64,000 nucleotides of DNA, taken from NCBI GenBank assembly GCA_050248955.1, contig JBFWRK010000021.1:1-64000 (forward strand), in the 5' to 3' direction. Positions 22,462 to 31,358 of the stretch are shown piece by piece. The notes beneath the pieces were generated by a model. The model saw only the letters and a program-made list of their open reading frames with translations, was not told where the DNA came from and ran no database searches. Position 1 is the first letter of the stretch, and the number at the start of each line of letters is the position of its first letter. This stretch comes from JBFWRK01 sp050248955 (GTDB taxonomy: Bacteria > Actinomycetota > Acidimicrobiia > Acidimicrobiales > Ilumatobacteraceae). The translations under genes were made by a program, and so were the position numbers.

Positions 22462-24054
22462 ATGCCGTTGCTGACCCCCTTCTCGACCGTCCGGGCGCCC
22501 GGCGCGATGATCTGCTCCGCCGACCAGCTCGCCACCCAGGCGGGCATGGCGATCCTGGCCGCCGGCGGCAACGCCGTGGACGCGGCGATCGCGACGAACG
22601 CCGCGATCGCGGTGACCTGCCCGCACCTCTGCGGCATGGGCGGCGATCTGTTCGCGCTCGTCCATGGCCCGGATGCCGGCCCACCGACGGTGCTCAACGC
22701 CTCCGGTCGCGCAGGGAGCGGCGTCTCCTCCGAGGAACTGCGGGCCGAAGGTCGCGTCGACATGCCGTTCCGCCACGATCCGCGAGCGGTCACCGTTCCG
22801 GGCTGCGTCGACGGTTGGACGTCGTTGCACGACCGCTACGGCTCGCTCGACCTCGCGACGATCCTGGCGCCGGCGATCCGGCTCGCGGAGGACGGCTTCC
22901 CGGCCTCGCCGCTGCTCGTCGGCTCGCTGGCAGGTCTCGACGCGCGCGCACGCGACAGCTTCTCGGAGCTCCTCGGCCAGGCTCGCGCGCCCGGTGCGCC
23001 GACGCGGCGGCCCGGCGCAGGGCGGACGTTGCGGACCATCGCTGCGACGGGGCGCGCCGGCTTCTACGAGGGCGAGTTCGGGGAGGGCCTGCTCGCTCTC
23101 GGCAACGGCGTCTTCAGCGCCGACGACCTCGCCCGCACCCAGGCGGATTGGGTCGCGCCGCTCGGCATCGATGCATGGGGCCACCGCGTCTGGACGATCC
23201 CACCCGGGTCGCAGGGCTACCTCACGCTCGCCGGGGCGGCGATCGCCGCCGGTCTCCCGTTGCCGGAGGACACCGACGACCCGTCGTGGGCGCACCTCCT
23301 GATCGAAGCCGCGATCGAAGCGGGCTACGACCGCCCGGCGGTGCTGCACGAGGGCGCATCCGGTGCGGCCCTGCTCGATCCCGAGCGCCTCGCCGCGCGC
23401 CGTGCGCGCATCGATCCCGAGCGGACGCAGCGCCGGCCGATCCGTTCGTACCAGGACGGTGACACCACCTATCTCTGTGTCGTCGACCGGAATCGGATGG
23501 GCGTCTCGCTGATCCAGTCCAATGCGTCCGGCTTCGGCAGCTGGCTCGTCGAGCCGGGCACCGGGATCAACCTCCACAACCGCGGCCTGGGATTCTCGGT
23601 CGAAGCCGGCCACCCGGCAGAGATCGCGCCTGGCCGCCGTCCACCGCACACGCTCTCGCCGGCGCTCGTCACCCGCCTCGATGGCTCGTTGGCGGCGACG
23701 ATCGGCACGATGGGCGGCGACGGTCAGCCACAGATCCTGCTGCAGCTCCTCGCCCGTCTGCTGGCCAGCGGCCAGTCGCCGGCAGCGGTGATCGGCGCCG
23801 GCCGATGGGTGCTCCGCGGGCCGGTGACAGGGTTCGACACGTGGACCGCACCGAGCGGCGCCGTCGTGCAAGTCGAAGGCAACGCTCCCGCGACGTGGGT
23901 CGACGCCCTGCACGCCCGTGGGCACCAGGCAGAGCGGACGCCACCGTTCGACTCGGCATTCGGTCATGCGCATGTGATCACCGTCGAGCCGTCCGGTCTC
24001 CTCGCCGGAGCTGCGGACCCCCGAGCTCGCATCGGCGCGGCCGCCGGTCTCTGA
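22462..24054 (+). CDS. Gamma-glutamyltransferase family protein
   Basis: The 530-residue N-terminal-nucleophile hydrolase has the GGT landmarks. GGNAVDAAIATNAAIAVTCP precedes the oxyanion region CGMGGDLFALV. The self-cleavage site is GDTTYLCVVD, with Thr335 as the predicted nucleophile. The small-subunit motifs are NASGFGSWLVEPGTGINLHNRG (22 residues, 351-372) and TIGTMGGDGQPQILLQ. There is no signal peptide, whereas classical GGTs are secreted, so it is more like the cytoplasmic YwrD-type or acylase-like branch. It could act on gamma-glutamyl amides or amide-containing metabolites. It is the first gene of a run with nadE and an amidohydrolase. Confidence 0.88.
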   Translation: MPLLTPFSTVRAPGAMICSADQLATQAGMAILAAGGNAVDAAIATNAAIAVTCPHLCGMGGDLFALVHGPDAGPPTVLNASGRAGSGVSSEELRAEGRVDMPFRHDPRAVTVPGCVDGWTSLHDRYGSLDLATILAPAIRLAEDGFPASPLLVGSLAGLDARARDSFSELLGQARAPGAPTRRPGAGRTLRTIAATGRAGFYEGEFGEGLLALGNGVFSADDLARTQADWVAPLGIDAWGHRVWTIPPGSQGYLTLAGAAIAAGLPLPEDTDDPSWAHLLIEAAIEAGYDRPAVLHEGASGAALLDPERLAARRARIDPERTQRRPIRSYQDGDTTYLCVVDRNRMGVSLIQSNASGFGSWLVEPGTGINLHNRGLGFSVEAGHPAEIAPGRRPPHTLSPALVTRLDGSLAATIGTMGGDGQPQILLQLLARLLASGQSPAAVIGAGRWVLRGPVTGFDTWTAPSGAVVQVEGNAPATWVDALHARGHQAERTPPFDSAFGHAHVITVEPSGLLAGAADPRARIGAAAGL

Positions 24055-24069
24055 CCGCGCCCGCGTAGC

Positions 24070-26064
24070 ATGCCGGTGGTGGATGATCTCCTCGCTCGTG
24101 ACGCGTTGGGCTTCGTCCGGGTTGCTGCCGTGTCCCCGGCCAACCGGGTCGCCGACGTCGCGTTCAACGCCGAAGCCATCTGCGCCGAGATCCTCTCGTT
24201 GGCGGACGAGTCGGTCGAGCTGGCGGTGTTCCCCGAGCTCTGTCTGACGGGCTACTCGTGCGGCGAGCTGTTCCGTCAGCCGAGCCTCTTCGACGCGGCG
24301 TTCGACGGGTTGGCAACGATCGCCGCCACCACCGCGGCAACGGGCGTCGCTGCCGTGATCGGTCTCCCCTTCGTCCATCGCGGCCGGTGCTACAACGCCG
24401 CTGCCCTCGTCGCGTCCGGCGTGGTCGTCGGGATCGTGCCGAAGCAGCACCTGCCCAACCGGAGCGAGTTCTACGAGGACCGCTGGTTCGTCCGGGCGAC
24501 CGAGGACGAGCCCGCGGCGGTGCGCGTCGGAGACGCCGAGGTCCCGTTCGGGACCGATCTGCTGTTCGCGCTGCCCGGCCGAGCCGGAGCTGTGGTCGCA
24601 GTCGAGATCTGCGAGGACCTGTGGGCCGTCGAACCGCCGAGCGGGCGGCTTGCCCTCGCCGGTGCGAACATCATTGCCAACCCCTCCGCGAGCCCCGAGC
24701 TCCTCGGCAAGGCGGAGTACCGCACCGAGCTCGTCCGCCAGCAATCGGCACGCAGCCTCGCGGTGTACTGCTACGCCGGAGCCGGTCCGGGAGAGAGCAC
24801 GATGGACGTCGTCTACGGCGGCCACTCGCTGATCTGCGAGAACGGCACCGAGCGGGGCTCGACGCGCCGCTTCGAGTTCGCGACGCAGCGCACGATCACC
24901 GACGTCGACGTCAAGCGGCTCGAGCACGAGCGCCTGAACAACTCGAGCTTCGCAGCCGACCGCGGACGTGAGACCCGCATGATCCCGGTGCCCGCCGCGC
25001 CGGCCGGCGCGGTCGACCTGACCCGTCCGGCCACCGAACTGCTGTGGCCGGTCGACCGCCTGCCGTTCGTCCCGGATGATCTCGCTCGCCGGAGCCACCA
25101 CTGCGAGGAGGTGTTCGCGATCCAATCGACGGGCCTGGCCAAGCGACTGCTCCACACCGGCTCGCGGCACGTCGTGATCGGCATCTCCGGCGGCCTCGAC
25201 AGCACGCTCGCGCTGCTGGTCACCGTGCAGGCGTTCGACGCTGTCGGGCTCGACCACAGCGGCATCGTCGCGATCACGATGCCCGGCTTCGGCACGTCCT
25301 CGCGCACTCGCGACAACGCCCACGGGCTCATGGCCGCGCTCGGTGTCACGGTGCGCGAGATCCCGATCGCGCCCGCGGTGCGTTCGCACTTCGCCGACAT
25401 CGACCACGACGAGTCGCAGCACGACGTCACGTACGAGAACGCCCAGGCCCGCGAGCGCACCCAGATCTTGATGGACGTCGCCAACCAGGTCGGCGGGCTC
25501 GTCGTCGGCACCGGCGACCTCTCTGAGGCAGCGCTCGGGTGGATGACGTTCAACGGCGACCACATGTCGATGTACCACGTGAACGCCGGCGTGCCGAAGA
25601 CGCTCGTCCGCCACCTCGTCACCTGGGCGGGCGACGAGCGTTTCGGCGGCGAGGTGCGTGAGCTCCTCCACGACGTCGTGGACACCCCGATCACGCCGGA
25701 GCTGCTGCCGCTGTCCGCCGAGGGCGCGCTCGAGCAGAAGACCGAGGAGTCGGTCGGCCCGTACGAGCTGCACGACTTCTTCCTGTACCACTGCATCCGC
25801 AGCGGTGCCCGCCCGGCGAAGGTGTTCGCCCTCGCCCGCGCTGCCTTCGACGGCGTGTACGCGGACGACGTGATCGTCGGTTGGCTCGAAGTGTTCTGGC
25901 GGCGATTCGTCTCCCAGCAGTTCAAGCGGTCGTCGATGCCCGACGGACCGAAGGTCGGGTCGGTCGCGCTGTCACCGCGAGGCGACTGGCGGATGCCGAG
26001 CGACGCGTCGTCCGCGCCCTGGCTCGCGGAGCTCACCCGGCTCCGCAAGGATCTGGAGGTCTAG
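24070..26064 (+). CDS. nadE: Glutamine-dependent NAD+ synthetase
   Basis: The 664-residue two-domain enzyme amidates nicotinate adenine dinucleotide to NAD+. The N-terminal nitrilase-type glutaminase has the catalytic triad Glu (FPELCLTGY, about E56), Lys (VPKQHLPN, K125) and Cys (VEICEDLW, C181). The C-terminal ATP-pyrophosphatase has the P-loop SGGLDS at about 373-378 and TGDLSEAALGWMTFNGDHMS further on. The length matches the actinobacterial glutamine-dependent form. It begins 15 bases after the GGT-like gene and ends four bases before the amidohydrolase, suggesting one operon. Confidence 0.96.
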   Translation: MPVVDDLLARDALGFVRVAAVSPANRVADVAFNAEAICAEILSLADESVELAVFPELCLTGYSCGELFRQPSLFDAAFDGLATIAATTAATGVAAVIGLPFVHRGRCYNAAALVASGVVVGIVPKQHLPNRSEFYEDRWFVRATEDEPAAVRVGDAEVPFGTDLLFALPGRAGAVVAVEICEDLWAVEPPSGRLALAGANIIANPSASPELLGKAEYRTELVRQQSARSLAVYCYAGAGPGESTMDVVYGGHSLICENGTERGSTRRFEFATQRTITDVDVKRLEHERLNNSSFAADRGRETRMIPVPAAPAGAVDLTRPATELLWPVDRLPFVPDDLARRSHHCEEVFAIQSTGLAKRLLHTGSRHVVIGISGGLDSTLALLVTVQAFDAVGLDHSGIVAITMPGFGTSSRTRDNAHGLMAALGVTVREIPIAPAVRSHFADIDHDESQHDVTYENAQARERTQILMDVANQVGGLVVGTGDLSEAALGWMTFNGDHMSMYHVNAGVPKTLVRHLVTWAGDERFGGEVRELLHDVVDTPITPELLPLSAEGALEQKTEESVGPYELHDFFLYHCIRSGARPAKVFALARAAFDGVYADDVIVGWLEVFWRRFVSQQFKRSSMPDGPKVGSVALSPRGDWRMPSDASSAPWLAELTRLRKDLEV

Positions 26065-26068
26065 CTCG

Positions 26069-27298
26069 ATGCTGCTCCGGTCAGTGACGCTCGCCGACGG
26101 CACGGCCGCGGACGTGCGCATCTGCCTCACCACGATCGACGCTGTCGCCCCGTCCCTCGCCGTGCAGGCCGGTGAGATGGTGCTCGATCTCACCGGACAC
26201 CTGCTGCTGCCGTCGTTCGTCGAACCGCACGCCCACCTCGACAAGGCGTTCCTCGCGGAGCGGATCGAGAACCCCACGGGCGATCTGATGGGCGCGATCC
26301 TTGCGATGCAGCGCAACCGCCACCTCCTCACGGTCGACGACATCGCGGAACGGGCCGAGCGGGCGGTACGGCTGATGGCGGCCAACGGCGTCACCGTGAT
26401 CCGCAGCCACGCCGACGTCACGCTCGACAACGGGCTGCGTTCGGTCGAAGCGCTCGTCCGGGTGCGCGAACGGGTCCGGCATCTCCTCGACGTGCAGATC
26501 GTCGCTCTGACATCGTGGCCGATCACAGGCGCCGCCGGCGCAAGCTCACGGGCGCTGTTGCGCGACGCGATCGCTGCCGGTGTCGACCTCGTCGGCGGCT
26601 GCCCGCACCTCGACGACGACCCGATCGAGGCGAACGCGACGTTCCTCTCGCTCGCCGCCGACGCCGGGCTCCCGCTCGACCTGCACACCGACGAGACGCT
26701 CGACCCGACCGCGCTCTCCCTCGAAGACCTCGCCCTCCGGGTGCGGTCGACCGGCTTCCCACACGCGGTCACCGCGAGCCACTGCGTGAGCCTCGGCGTC
26801 CAGCCGCTGTCCGTCCAGCGTCGCGTCGCCGATGCCGTCGCGGCAGCGGGCATCAGCGTGGTCGCGCTCCCCCACACCAACCTCTTCCTCCTCGGACACG
26901 ATCACCCGGTGGCGATGCCGCGCGGGCTGACTGCGCTCGGCGCGTTGCGCACCGCGGGGGTCGACGTTGCCGCTGGGGCCGACAACCTGCAGGATCCGTT
27001 CAACCCGATGGGCAAGGGTGACCCGCTCGAGACTGCCGCGCTGATGGTCCTCGCCGGTCACCTGCTGCCGCACGACGCCCTCGCCTCGGTCACGTCGCAC
27101 GCCCGACGCGCCGTCGGGGCCGCACCGTCGCGCGTCGAGCCCGGTGCTCCCGCCGATCTGGTGGCGATCCCCGCGGCCACGATCAGAGAGGCGATCGCCA
27201 CGCAGCCCGGCGCGCGGCTCACGTTTCGGAACGGTGAGCTCGTCTCGCACGTGCCGGCCGGCGCAGCGCCGCAGCCGGCGGCCGTCGCCCTCGGGTGA
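26069..27298 (+). CDS. Cytosine-deaminase-like amidohydrolase
   Basis: The 409-residue protein is a metal-dependent amidohydrolase of the CodA type. FVEPHAHLDKAF holds the HxH metal pair. LDLHTDETLD is the CodA-type H-x-D-E catalytic motif. TASHC supplies another His, and GADNLQDPFNPMGKGDPLE supplies the final metal Asp. Enzymes of this group deaminate cytosine, isocytosine, creatinine or similar N-heterocycles. The missing residues that would mark a true CodA cannot be judged from here. It follows nadE by four bases, and an SDR and ABC importer lie just downstream. Confidence 0.85.
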   Translation: MLLRSVTLADGTAADVRICLTTIDAVAPSLAVQAGEMVLDLTGHLLLPSFVEPHAHLDKAFLAERIENPTGDLMGAILAMQRNRHLLTVDDIAERAERAVRLMAANGVTVIRSHADVTLDNGLRSVEALVRVRERVRHLLDVQIVALTSWPITGAAGASSRALLRDAIAAGVDLVGGCPHLDDDPIEANATFLSLAADAGLPLDLHTDETLDPTALSLEDLALRVRSTGFPHAVTASHCVSLGVQPLSVQRRVADAVAAAGISVVALPHTNLFLLGHDHPVAMPRGLTALGALRTAGVDVAAGADNLQDPFNPMGKGDPLETAALMVLAGHLLPHDALASVTSHARRAVGAAPSRVEPGAPADLVAIPAATIREAIATQPGARLTFRNGELVSHVPAGAAPQPAAVALG

Positions 27299-27355
27299 CG
27301 CCACGCACCTGTTGACGCCACGTACCGGGCACCGTCACGTACGGAGCGACGGAAA

Positions 27356-27371
27356 CAATCTGTAAACATTG
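27356..27371. promoter_or_regulatory. AT-rich near-palindrome before SDR/ABC cluster
   Basis: CAATCTGTAAACATTG has inverted ends (CAAT/ATTG) and stands out as AT-rich in a very GC-rich region. It lies in the 217-base gap upstream of the SDR. It is a plausible operator or upstream promoter element for the genes that follow. The rest of 27299-27515 shows no gene and no clear -10 close to the SDR start. Confidence 0.4.
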
Positions 27372-27515
27372 CGGTCACGATCCGGACCGCTGGGTCTCGT
27401 AGCTTCATCGGGGGATGATGTCGGCGTCGTGGGAGCTCCAACACACGGTCCTCGCGGCGCGTCCGGCGCGTGCGATGTGGCCGGCACGTCCCCGCGCCGG
27501 CGGGGCGGCGTCGAG

Positions 27516-28256
27516 GTGAGCAGCCGGCTCGACGGGCGGAGGGCGATCGTCACGGGCGGTGCCAGGGGCATCGGGGCGGCGATCGCGACCACGTTCATCC
27601 GTGAGGGCGCATCGCTCGCGCTGATCGACGTGCTCGCCGACGAGGTGGCGGCCACTGCAGCGTCGATCGGCGCCAGCCCCTACGTCGTCGATCTCCGGGA
27701 CGCCGACGCCACGCGCACCACGATGGATGCCGCGATCGCCGACCTCGGCGGCATCGACGTGCTCGTGAACAACGCCGGCATGCTCCGCTTCACGAGCTTC
27801 CTCGACATCAGCGCCGACGAGTGGGACGAGATGTTCGTCGTCAACGTCCGCTCGATGCTGGTCACCTCGCAGGTGGCTGCGCGATCGATGATCGCCGCAG
27901 CATCGGGCGGCAAGATCGTCAACATGGCCAGCATGGGCGGCAAGGTCGGGTCGCCGAACCAGTCGCACTACGCCGCGTCGAAGGCAGCGGTGATCTCGCT
28001 CACGCGGGTTGCCGCGATGGAGCTCGGCGAGCACGGAATCACGGTCAACTGCATCTGCCCTGGCTATGTTCTCACCGAGATGGGCGCGGGCACTCGAACA
28101 CCCGAGAAGGTCGCGGAGTGGAGTGCCAAATCGCCCCTCGGGCGGCTCGCTCAACCGCAGGACGTCGCGAACGCGGCGCTCTTCCTCGCCTCCAGCGACG
28201 GCGACTACCTCACCGGCGACGCACTCAACGTGTGCGGCGGGATGGTGATGCATTGA
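27516..28256 (+). CDS. Short-chain dehydrogenase/reductase
   Basis: The 246-residue classical SDR has the NAD(P) motif TGGARGIG, the NNAG motif and an active site made of Ser in NMASMGG, Tyr and Lys in SHYAASKAAV. The Asp after the second strand (LALIDVLAD) favours NAD(H). The C-terminus matches the FabG-like group. The substrate is unknown. I chose the GTG at 27516 because the homology begins there (SSRLDGRRAIVTG). The open frame extends further upstream but without family resemblance. It stands between the amidohydrolase operon and the ABC importer. Confidence 0.88.
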   Translation: MSSRLDGRRAIVTGGARGIGAAIATTFIREGASLALIDVLADEVAATAASIGASPYVVDLRDADATRTTMDAAIADLGGIDVLVNNAGMLRFTSFLDISADEWDEMFVVNVRSMLVTSQVAARSMIAAASGGKIVNMASMGGKVGSPNQSHYAASKAAVISLTRVAAMELGEHGITVNCICPGYVLTEMGAGTRTPEKVAEWSAKSPLGRLAQPQDVANAALFLASSDGDYLTGDALNVCGGMVMH

Positions 28257-28308
28257 ACGCGGCCTCCACCAGCGACGTATCGATACACCGGCCCGCGGCA
28301 GGAAGACC

Positions 28309-28314
28309 TACGGT
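28309..28314 (+). promoter_or_regulatory. TACGGT leaderless -10 (ABC importer ATPase)
   Basis: TACGGT lies seven bases before the ATG at 28322. It suggests that the importer has its own promoter in addition to read-through from the SDR. Confidence 0.45.
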
Positions 28315-28321
28315 TGACGAC

Positions 28322-29065
28322 ATGAGCGATCCCGCTCCAGCACTGCGTTTCAACGGCATCAGCATGACGTTCCCGGACGGCACGCACGCGCTCCGAGAGA
28401 CGGATTTCGAGGTCCGCAAGGGTGAGTTCGTGACCGTCGTCGGTCCGTCCGGCTGTGGCAAGTCCACGCTGCTCCGGATCGCGTCGGGGCTCACCGCGCC
28501 GACCAGCGGATCGGTCGACGTCGACCGCAAGAGCGTCGGCTACGTGTTCCAGGATCCGACGCTCCTGCAATGGCGGACCGTGGTCGGCAACATCGAACTG
28601 CTCGCCGAGCTCGACGGCATGGGCAAGGCGGCGCGGCGGCTCCGCGCGGCGGAGACGATCAACCTCGTCGGGCTGCACGGCTTCGAGAAGAAGTACCCGA
28701 AGCAGCTGTCGGGTGGCATGAAGATGCGTGCCTCACTCGCCCGCTCGCTGGTGCTCGACCCCACGGTGTTCCTGTTCGACGAGCCGTTCGGCGCGCTCGA
28801 CGAGATCACCCGCGAACGGCTCAACGACGAGCTGCTCGCGCTGTTCCAGCGCGAGGGGTTCGCGTCGTTGTTCATCACCCACTCGATCTCCGAAGCAGTG
28901 TTCCTGTCGACGCGCGTGCTCGTCATGTCGGCACGGCCCGGCCGGATCGTGGGTGACTTCAAGGTCCCGTTCCCGTACCCCCGGTCACCAGATCTCCGCT
29001 TCGACCCGGCGTTCGCCGAGCTCTCCGGCGAGGTGTCGCACGCGCTGCGGGGTGCACACGCATGA
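28322..29065 (+). CDS. NitT/TauT-type ABC transporter ATPase
   Basis: The 247-residue ATPase has Walker A GPSGCGKST, Q-loop GYVFQDPTLLQW, signature LSGGMKMRASLARSL, Walker B VFLFDEPFGALDEIT and H-loop FITHSISEA. The FGALDE and SISEAVFLSTRVLVMSARPG motifs are those of the nitrate/sulfonate/taurine/pyrimidine importer family. The stop overlaps the permease start (ATGA). With the flanking amidohydrolase, an N-containing organic substrate is a reasonable guess but is not shown by sequence. Confidence 0.93.
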   Translation: MSDPAPALRFNGISMTFPDGTHALRETDFEVRKGEFVTVVGPSGCGKSTLLRIASGLTAPTSGSVDVDRKSVGYVFQDPTLLQWRTVVGNIELLAELDGMGKAARRLRAAETINLVGLHGFEKKYPKQLSGGMKMRASLARSLVLDPTVFLFDEPFGALDEITRERLNDELLALFQREGFASLFITHSISEAVFLSTRVLVMSARPGRIVGDFKVPFPYPRSPDLRFDPAFAELSGEVSHALRGAHA

Positions 29066-29937
29066 GCTCGACCAGTGAAGTCCTGGCATCGTCCGAGCCG
29101 TCCTTCGGGGCGACCGCCCCGACGCCACCATCTCGCGCCAAGCGGAAGTGGAGCGACATCGTCGCCCCGGTCCTCGGACTCGGCGGCTTCATCGGCTTCT
29201 GGTACTGGATGCACTACTGGGCGCTCGAGCACCTGTGGGACAAGCCGCGCTTCCTCATCACCGCACCCCACCGCGTCATCGACAAGTCGTTCCTCGACTC
29301 GGGCAACCTGGCCGACCTGCTCGACGGCCTCCTGTACACGACGATCGTGTCACTGATGGGTCTCGCCGTCGCGATCGTCGTCGGCATGGCGCTCGCGATC
29401 TGCATGGCCCAGGCGAGCTGGCTCGAGCGCTCGGTCTGGCCGTACCTCGTCGCCGTGCAGGCGATCCCGATCCTCGCACTCGTGCCGATCATCGGCTCGA
29501 TCTTCGGCTTCGGGCGAGGCTCGCGCGTGTTCGTCTGCTTCCTGATCGCCGTGTTCCCGATCGTGTCGAACACGTTGTTCGGCTTGCTGTCGGCCGAGCG
29601 CGGGCAGCACGACCTGTTCACGCTGCGCGGTGCGTCGCGCTGGACCCGGCTGCGCAAGCTGCAGCTGCCGGCTGCGCTGCCGGCGGTCTTCACCGGCTTC
29701 CGGATCTCCGCCGGGTTGTCCGTGATCGGCGCCGTAGTCGGCGAGCTGTTCTTCAAGCGCGGCAACAAGGGCATCGGCATCCTGATGGACACCTATCGCT
29801 CGCGCAACAACTACCCGCTCACCTACGGCGCGCTGATCCTCACTGCGCTGCTCGGCATCACGGTGTTCGTCTTCTTCGGCTGGCTCAGCCACATCGTGGT
29901 CGGCCGGTGGCACGAGTCGACGCGCAAGACCGGCTGA
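29062..29937 (+). CDS. NitT/TauT-type ABC transporter permease
   Basis: The 291-residue membrane protein has about seven predicted helices. The EAA loop region is FTLRGASRWTRLRKLQLPAA, followed by LPAVFTGFRISAGLSVIGAV and VVGELF, the pattern of the SsuC/TauC permeases. The first about 30 residues are a hydrophilic cytoplasmic tail. It overlaps the ATPase gene by four bases. The solute-binding lipoprotein gene follows after 80 bases. Confidence 0.92.
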   Translation: MSSTSEVLASSEPSFGATAPTPPSRAKRKWSDIVAPVLGLGGFIGFWYWMHYWALEHLWDKPRFLITAPHRVIDKSFLDSGNLADLLDGLLYTTIVSLMGLAVAIVVGMALAICMAQASWLERSVWPYLVAVQAIPILALVPIIGSIFGFGRGSRVFVCFLIAVFPIVSNTLFGLLSAERGQHDLFTLRGASRWTRLRKLQLPAALPAVFTGFRISAGLSVIGAVVGELFFKRGNKGIGILMDTYRSRNNYPLTYGALILTALLGITVFVFFGWLSHIVVGRWHESTRKTG

Positions 29938-30017
29938 CACACCCCAAGGTCCCCCACCCACGAGGCCACCACGGTCTCCCGACCCCAGCGTGAACACCTG
30001 AAGAACAAGGAGCACAC

Positions 30018-31277
30018 ATGCAACACCGACGCAGGCACTCGTTGCTCGCCATCTCGTTGGTCGGCGCTCTCGCGCTCGCCGCGTGCGGCGGCGATGACGA
30101 CGATTCCGCCGGTACCGACGTCCAGTCCACCGACGCCGCCACCGAGACGACGGCCGCTGCCGCCGACACCACGGAAGCCGCAGCGGAGACGACCGAAGCC
30201 GGGTCCGACACCACCGCCGCAGCAGGCGGGGGCGAAGGCAGCCTTGCCGACGTCTGCCCGGAGACGATCACCCTGCTGACCGACTGGAACCCGGAGGCCG
30301 AGCACGGCTTCGTATACCAGCTGATCGGCGAGGACTACACGATCGACAAGGACGCCGTCTCCGTGTCCGGCCCGCTCGTGACGTCAGATGGCACCGACAC
30401 AGGCGTGACGTTCGAGGTTCGCTCGGGCGGCCCGGCGATCGGCTTCCAGACCGTCACCTCGCAGCTGTACCAGGACGAGGACATCCTCCTCGGCTACGTG
30501 TACACGGACGAGGCGATCCAGAACTCGGCCGAGTTCCCGACCGTCGCGATCGAGTCCGGCTTCGAGAAGAACCCGCAGATGATCATGTGGGACCCGGCGA
30601 CGTACCCCGACGTGAAGACGATCGAGGACATCGGTGAGGCCGGCATCCTCGTGCGCTACTTCGGTGGCGCTGCGTACATGGACTACTTCACCCAGTCGGG
30701 GATCCTGTCGCCCGACCAGGTCGACGGCTCGTACGACGGCACGCCGGCGCTCTTCGTCGCCGACCAGGGCAAGTCGGCCCAGCAGGGCTTCGGCTCGGCA
30801 GAGCCGTACATCTACGAGAACGAGATCACGGACTGGGCGAAGCCCGTCGCATACGCGTACATCAACGATGCCGGTTGGGAGAACTACGCCGAGTCGATCG
30901 CCACGCGGCCGGAGAACGTCACGGAGTACGCGGACTGCTTCAAGCTCCTCGTCCCGATGATCCAGCAGGCGAGCATCGACTACCTCGCTGATCCGGCACG
31001 GACCAACGCACTGATCCTCGACGCGGTCGAGACGTTCGACAACGGCTGGGTCTACAGCCAGGGCGTCGCCGACTTCGGTGTCGAGACGATCAAGGCGGAC
31101 GGCCTGGTCGCGAACGGCCCGGACGACACGGTCGGCAACTTCGACTACGACCGGATCAACGCGCTGATCGAGAAGGCCATCCCGGTCTACGAGTCGCTCG
31201 GTCAGAGCCCGAAGGAAGGCCTGACGGCCGAGGACATCGCGACCAACGAGTTCATCGACCCGAGCATCGGCTTCTGA
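30018..31277 (+). CDS. ABC importer solute-binding lipoprotein (NMT1/ThiY-like)
   Basis: The 419-residue precursor has a signal peptide ending in the lipobox LAAC (Cys about 23). A long Asp/Thr/Ala/Glu-rich linker reaches to about residue 75, and then comes a periplasmic-binding fold typical of NitT/TauT substrate proteins: LLTDWNPEAEHGFVYQLIG, a central IEDIGEAGILVRYFGGAAYM. ITLLTDWNPEAEHGF resembles the ThiY/NMT1 pyrimidine-precursor binders (pattern DW.PN..H.G), which suggests a pyrimidine-like or other ring substrate. Translation starts at an ATG with AAGGAG nine bases upstream. A strong terminator follows. Confidence 0.88.
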   Translation: MQHRRRHSLLAISLVGALALAACGGDDDDSAGTDVQSTDAATETTAAAADTTEAAAETTEAGSDTTAAAGGGEGSLADVCPETITLLTDWNPEAEHGFVYQLIGEDYTIDKDAVSVSGPLVTSDGTDTGVTFEVRSGGPAIGFQTVTSQLYQDEDILLGYVYTDEAIQNSAEFPTVAIESGFEKNPQMIMWDPATYPDVKTIEDIGEAGILVRYFGGAAYMDYFTQSGILSPDQVDGSYDGTPALFVADQGKSAQQGFGSAEPYIYENEITDWAKPVAYAYINDAGWENYAESIATRPENVTEYADCFKLLVPMIQQASIDYLADPARTNALILDAVETFDNGWVYSQGVADFGVETIKADGLVANGPDDTVGNFDYDRINALIEKAIPVYESLGQSPKEGLTAEDIATNEFIDPSIGF

Positions 31278-31298
31278 CCGATCTCGCGTCGCGGTGAC

Positions 31299-31326
31299 GA
31301 GGGCGCCGGCTCCGGCCGGCGCCCTC
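31299..31326 (+). terminator. Perfect 12-bp stem terminator
   Basis: GAGGGCGCCGGC, loop TCCG, GCCGGCGCCCTC form a fully paired 12-bp stem 21 bases after the binding-protein stop. No T-run follows, as is common in very GC-rich genomes. It closes the importer operon. Confidence 0.8.
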
Positions 31327-31345
31327 TGCGCGTCACGAGCTCTCG

Positions 31346-31351
31346 TACGAT
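31346..31351 (+). promoter_or_regulatory. TACGAT leaderless -10 (alpha/beta hydrolase)
   Basis: TACGAT lies seven bases before the ATG at 31359 and directly after the importer terminator. Confidence 0.5.
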
Positions 31352-31358
31352 CACGCGC

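Noticed and set aside
22402..25791. Very long open frame on minus upstream of the small membrane protein
   Set aside because: It is antisense to the GGT-like and nadE genes, which have clear catalytic motifs. Only the final 135 codons (21994-22401) look like a protein.
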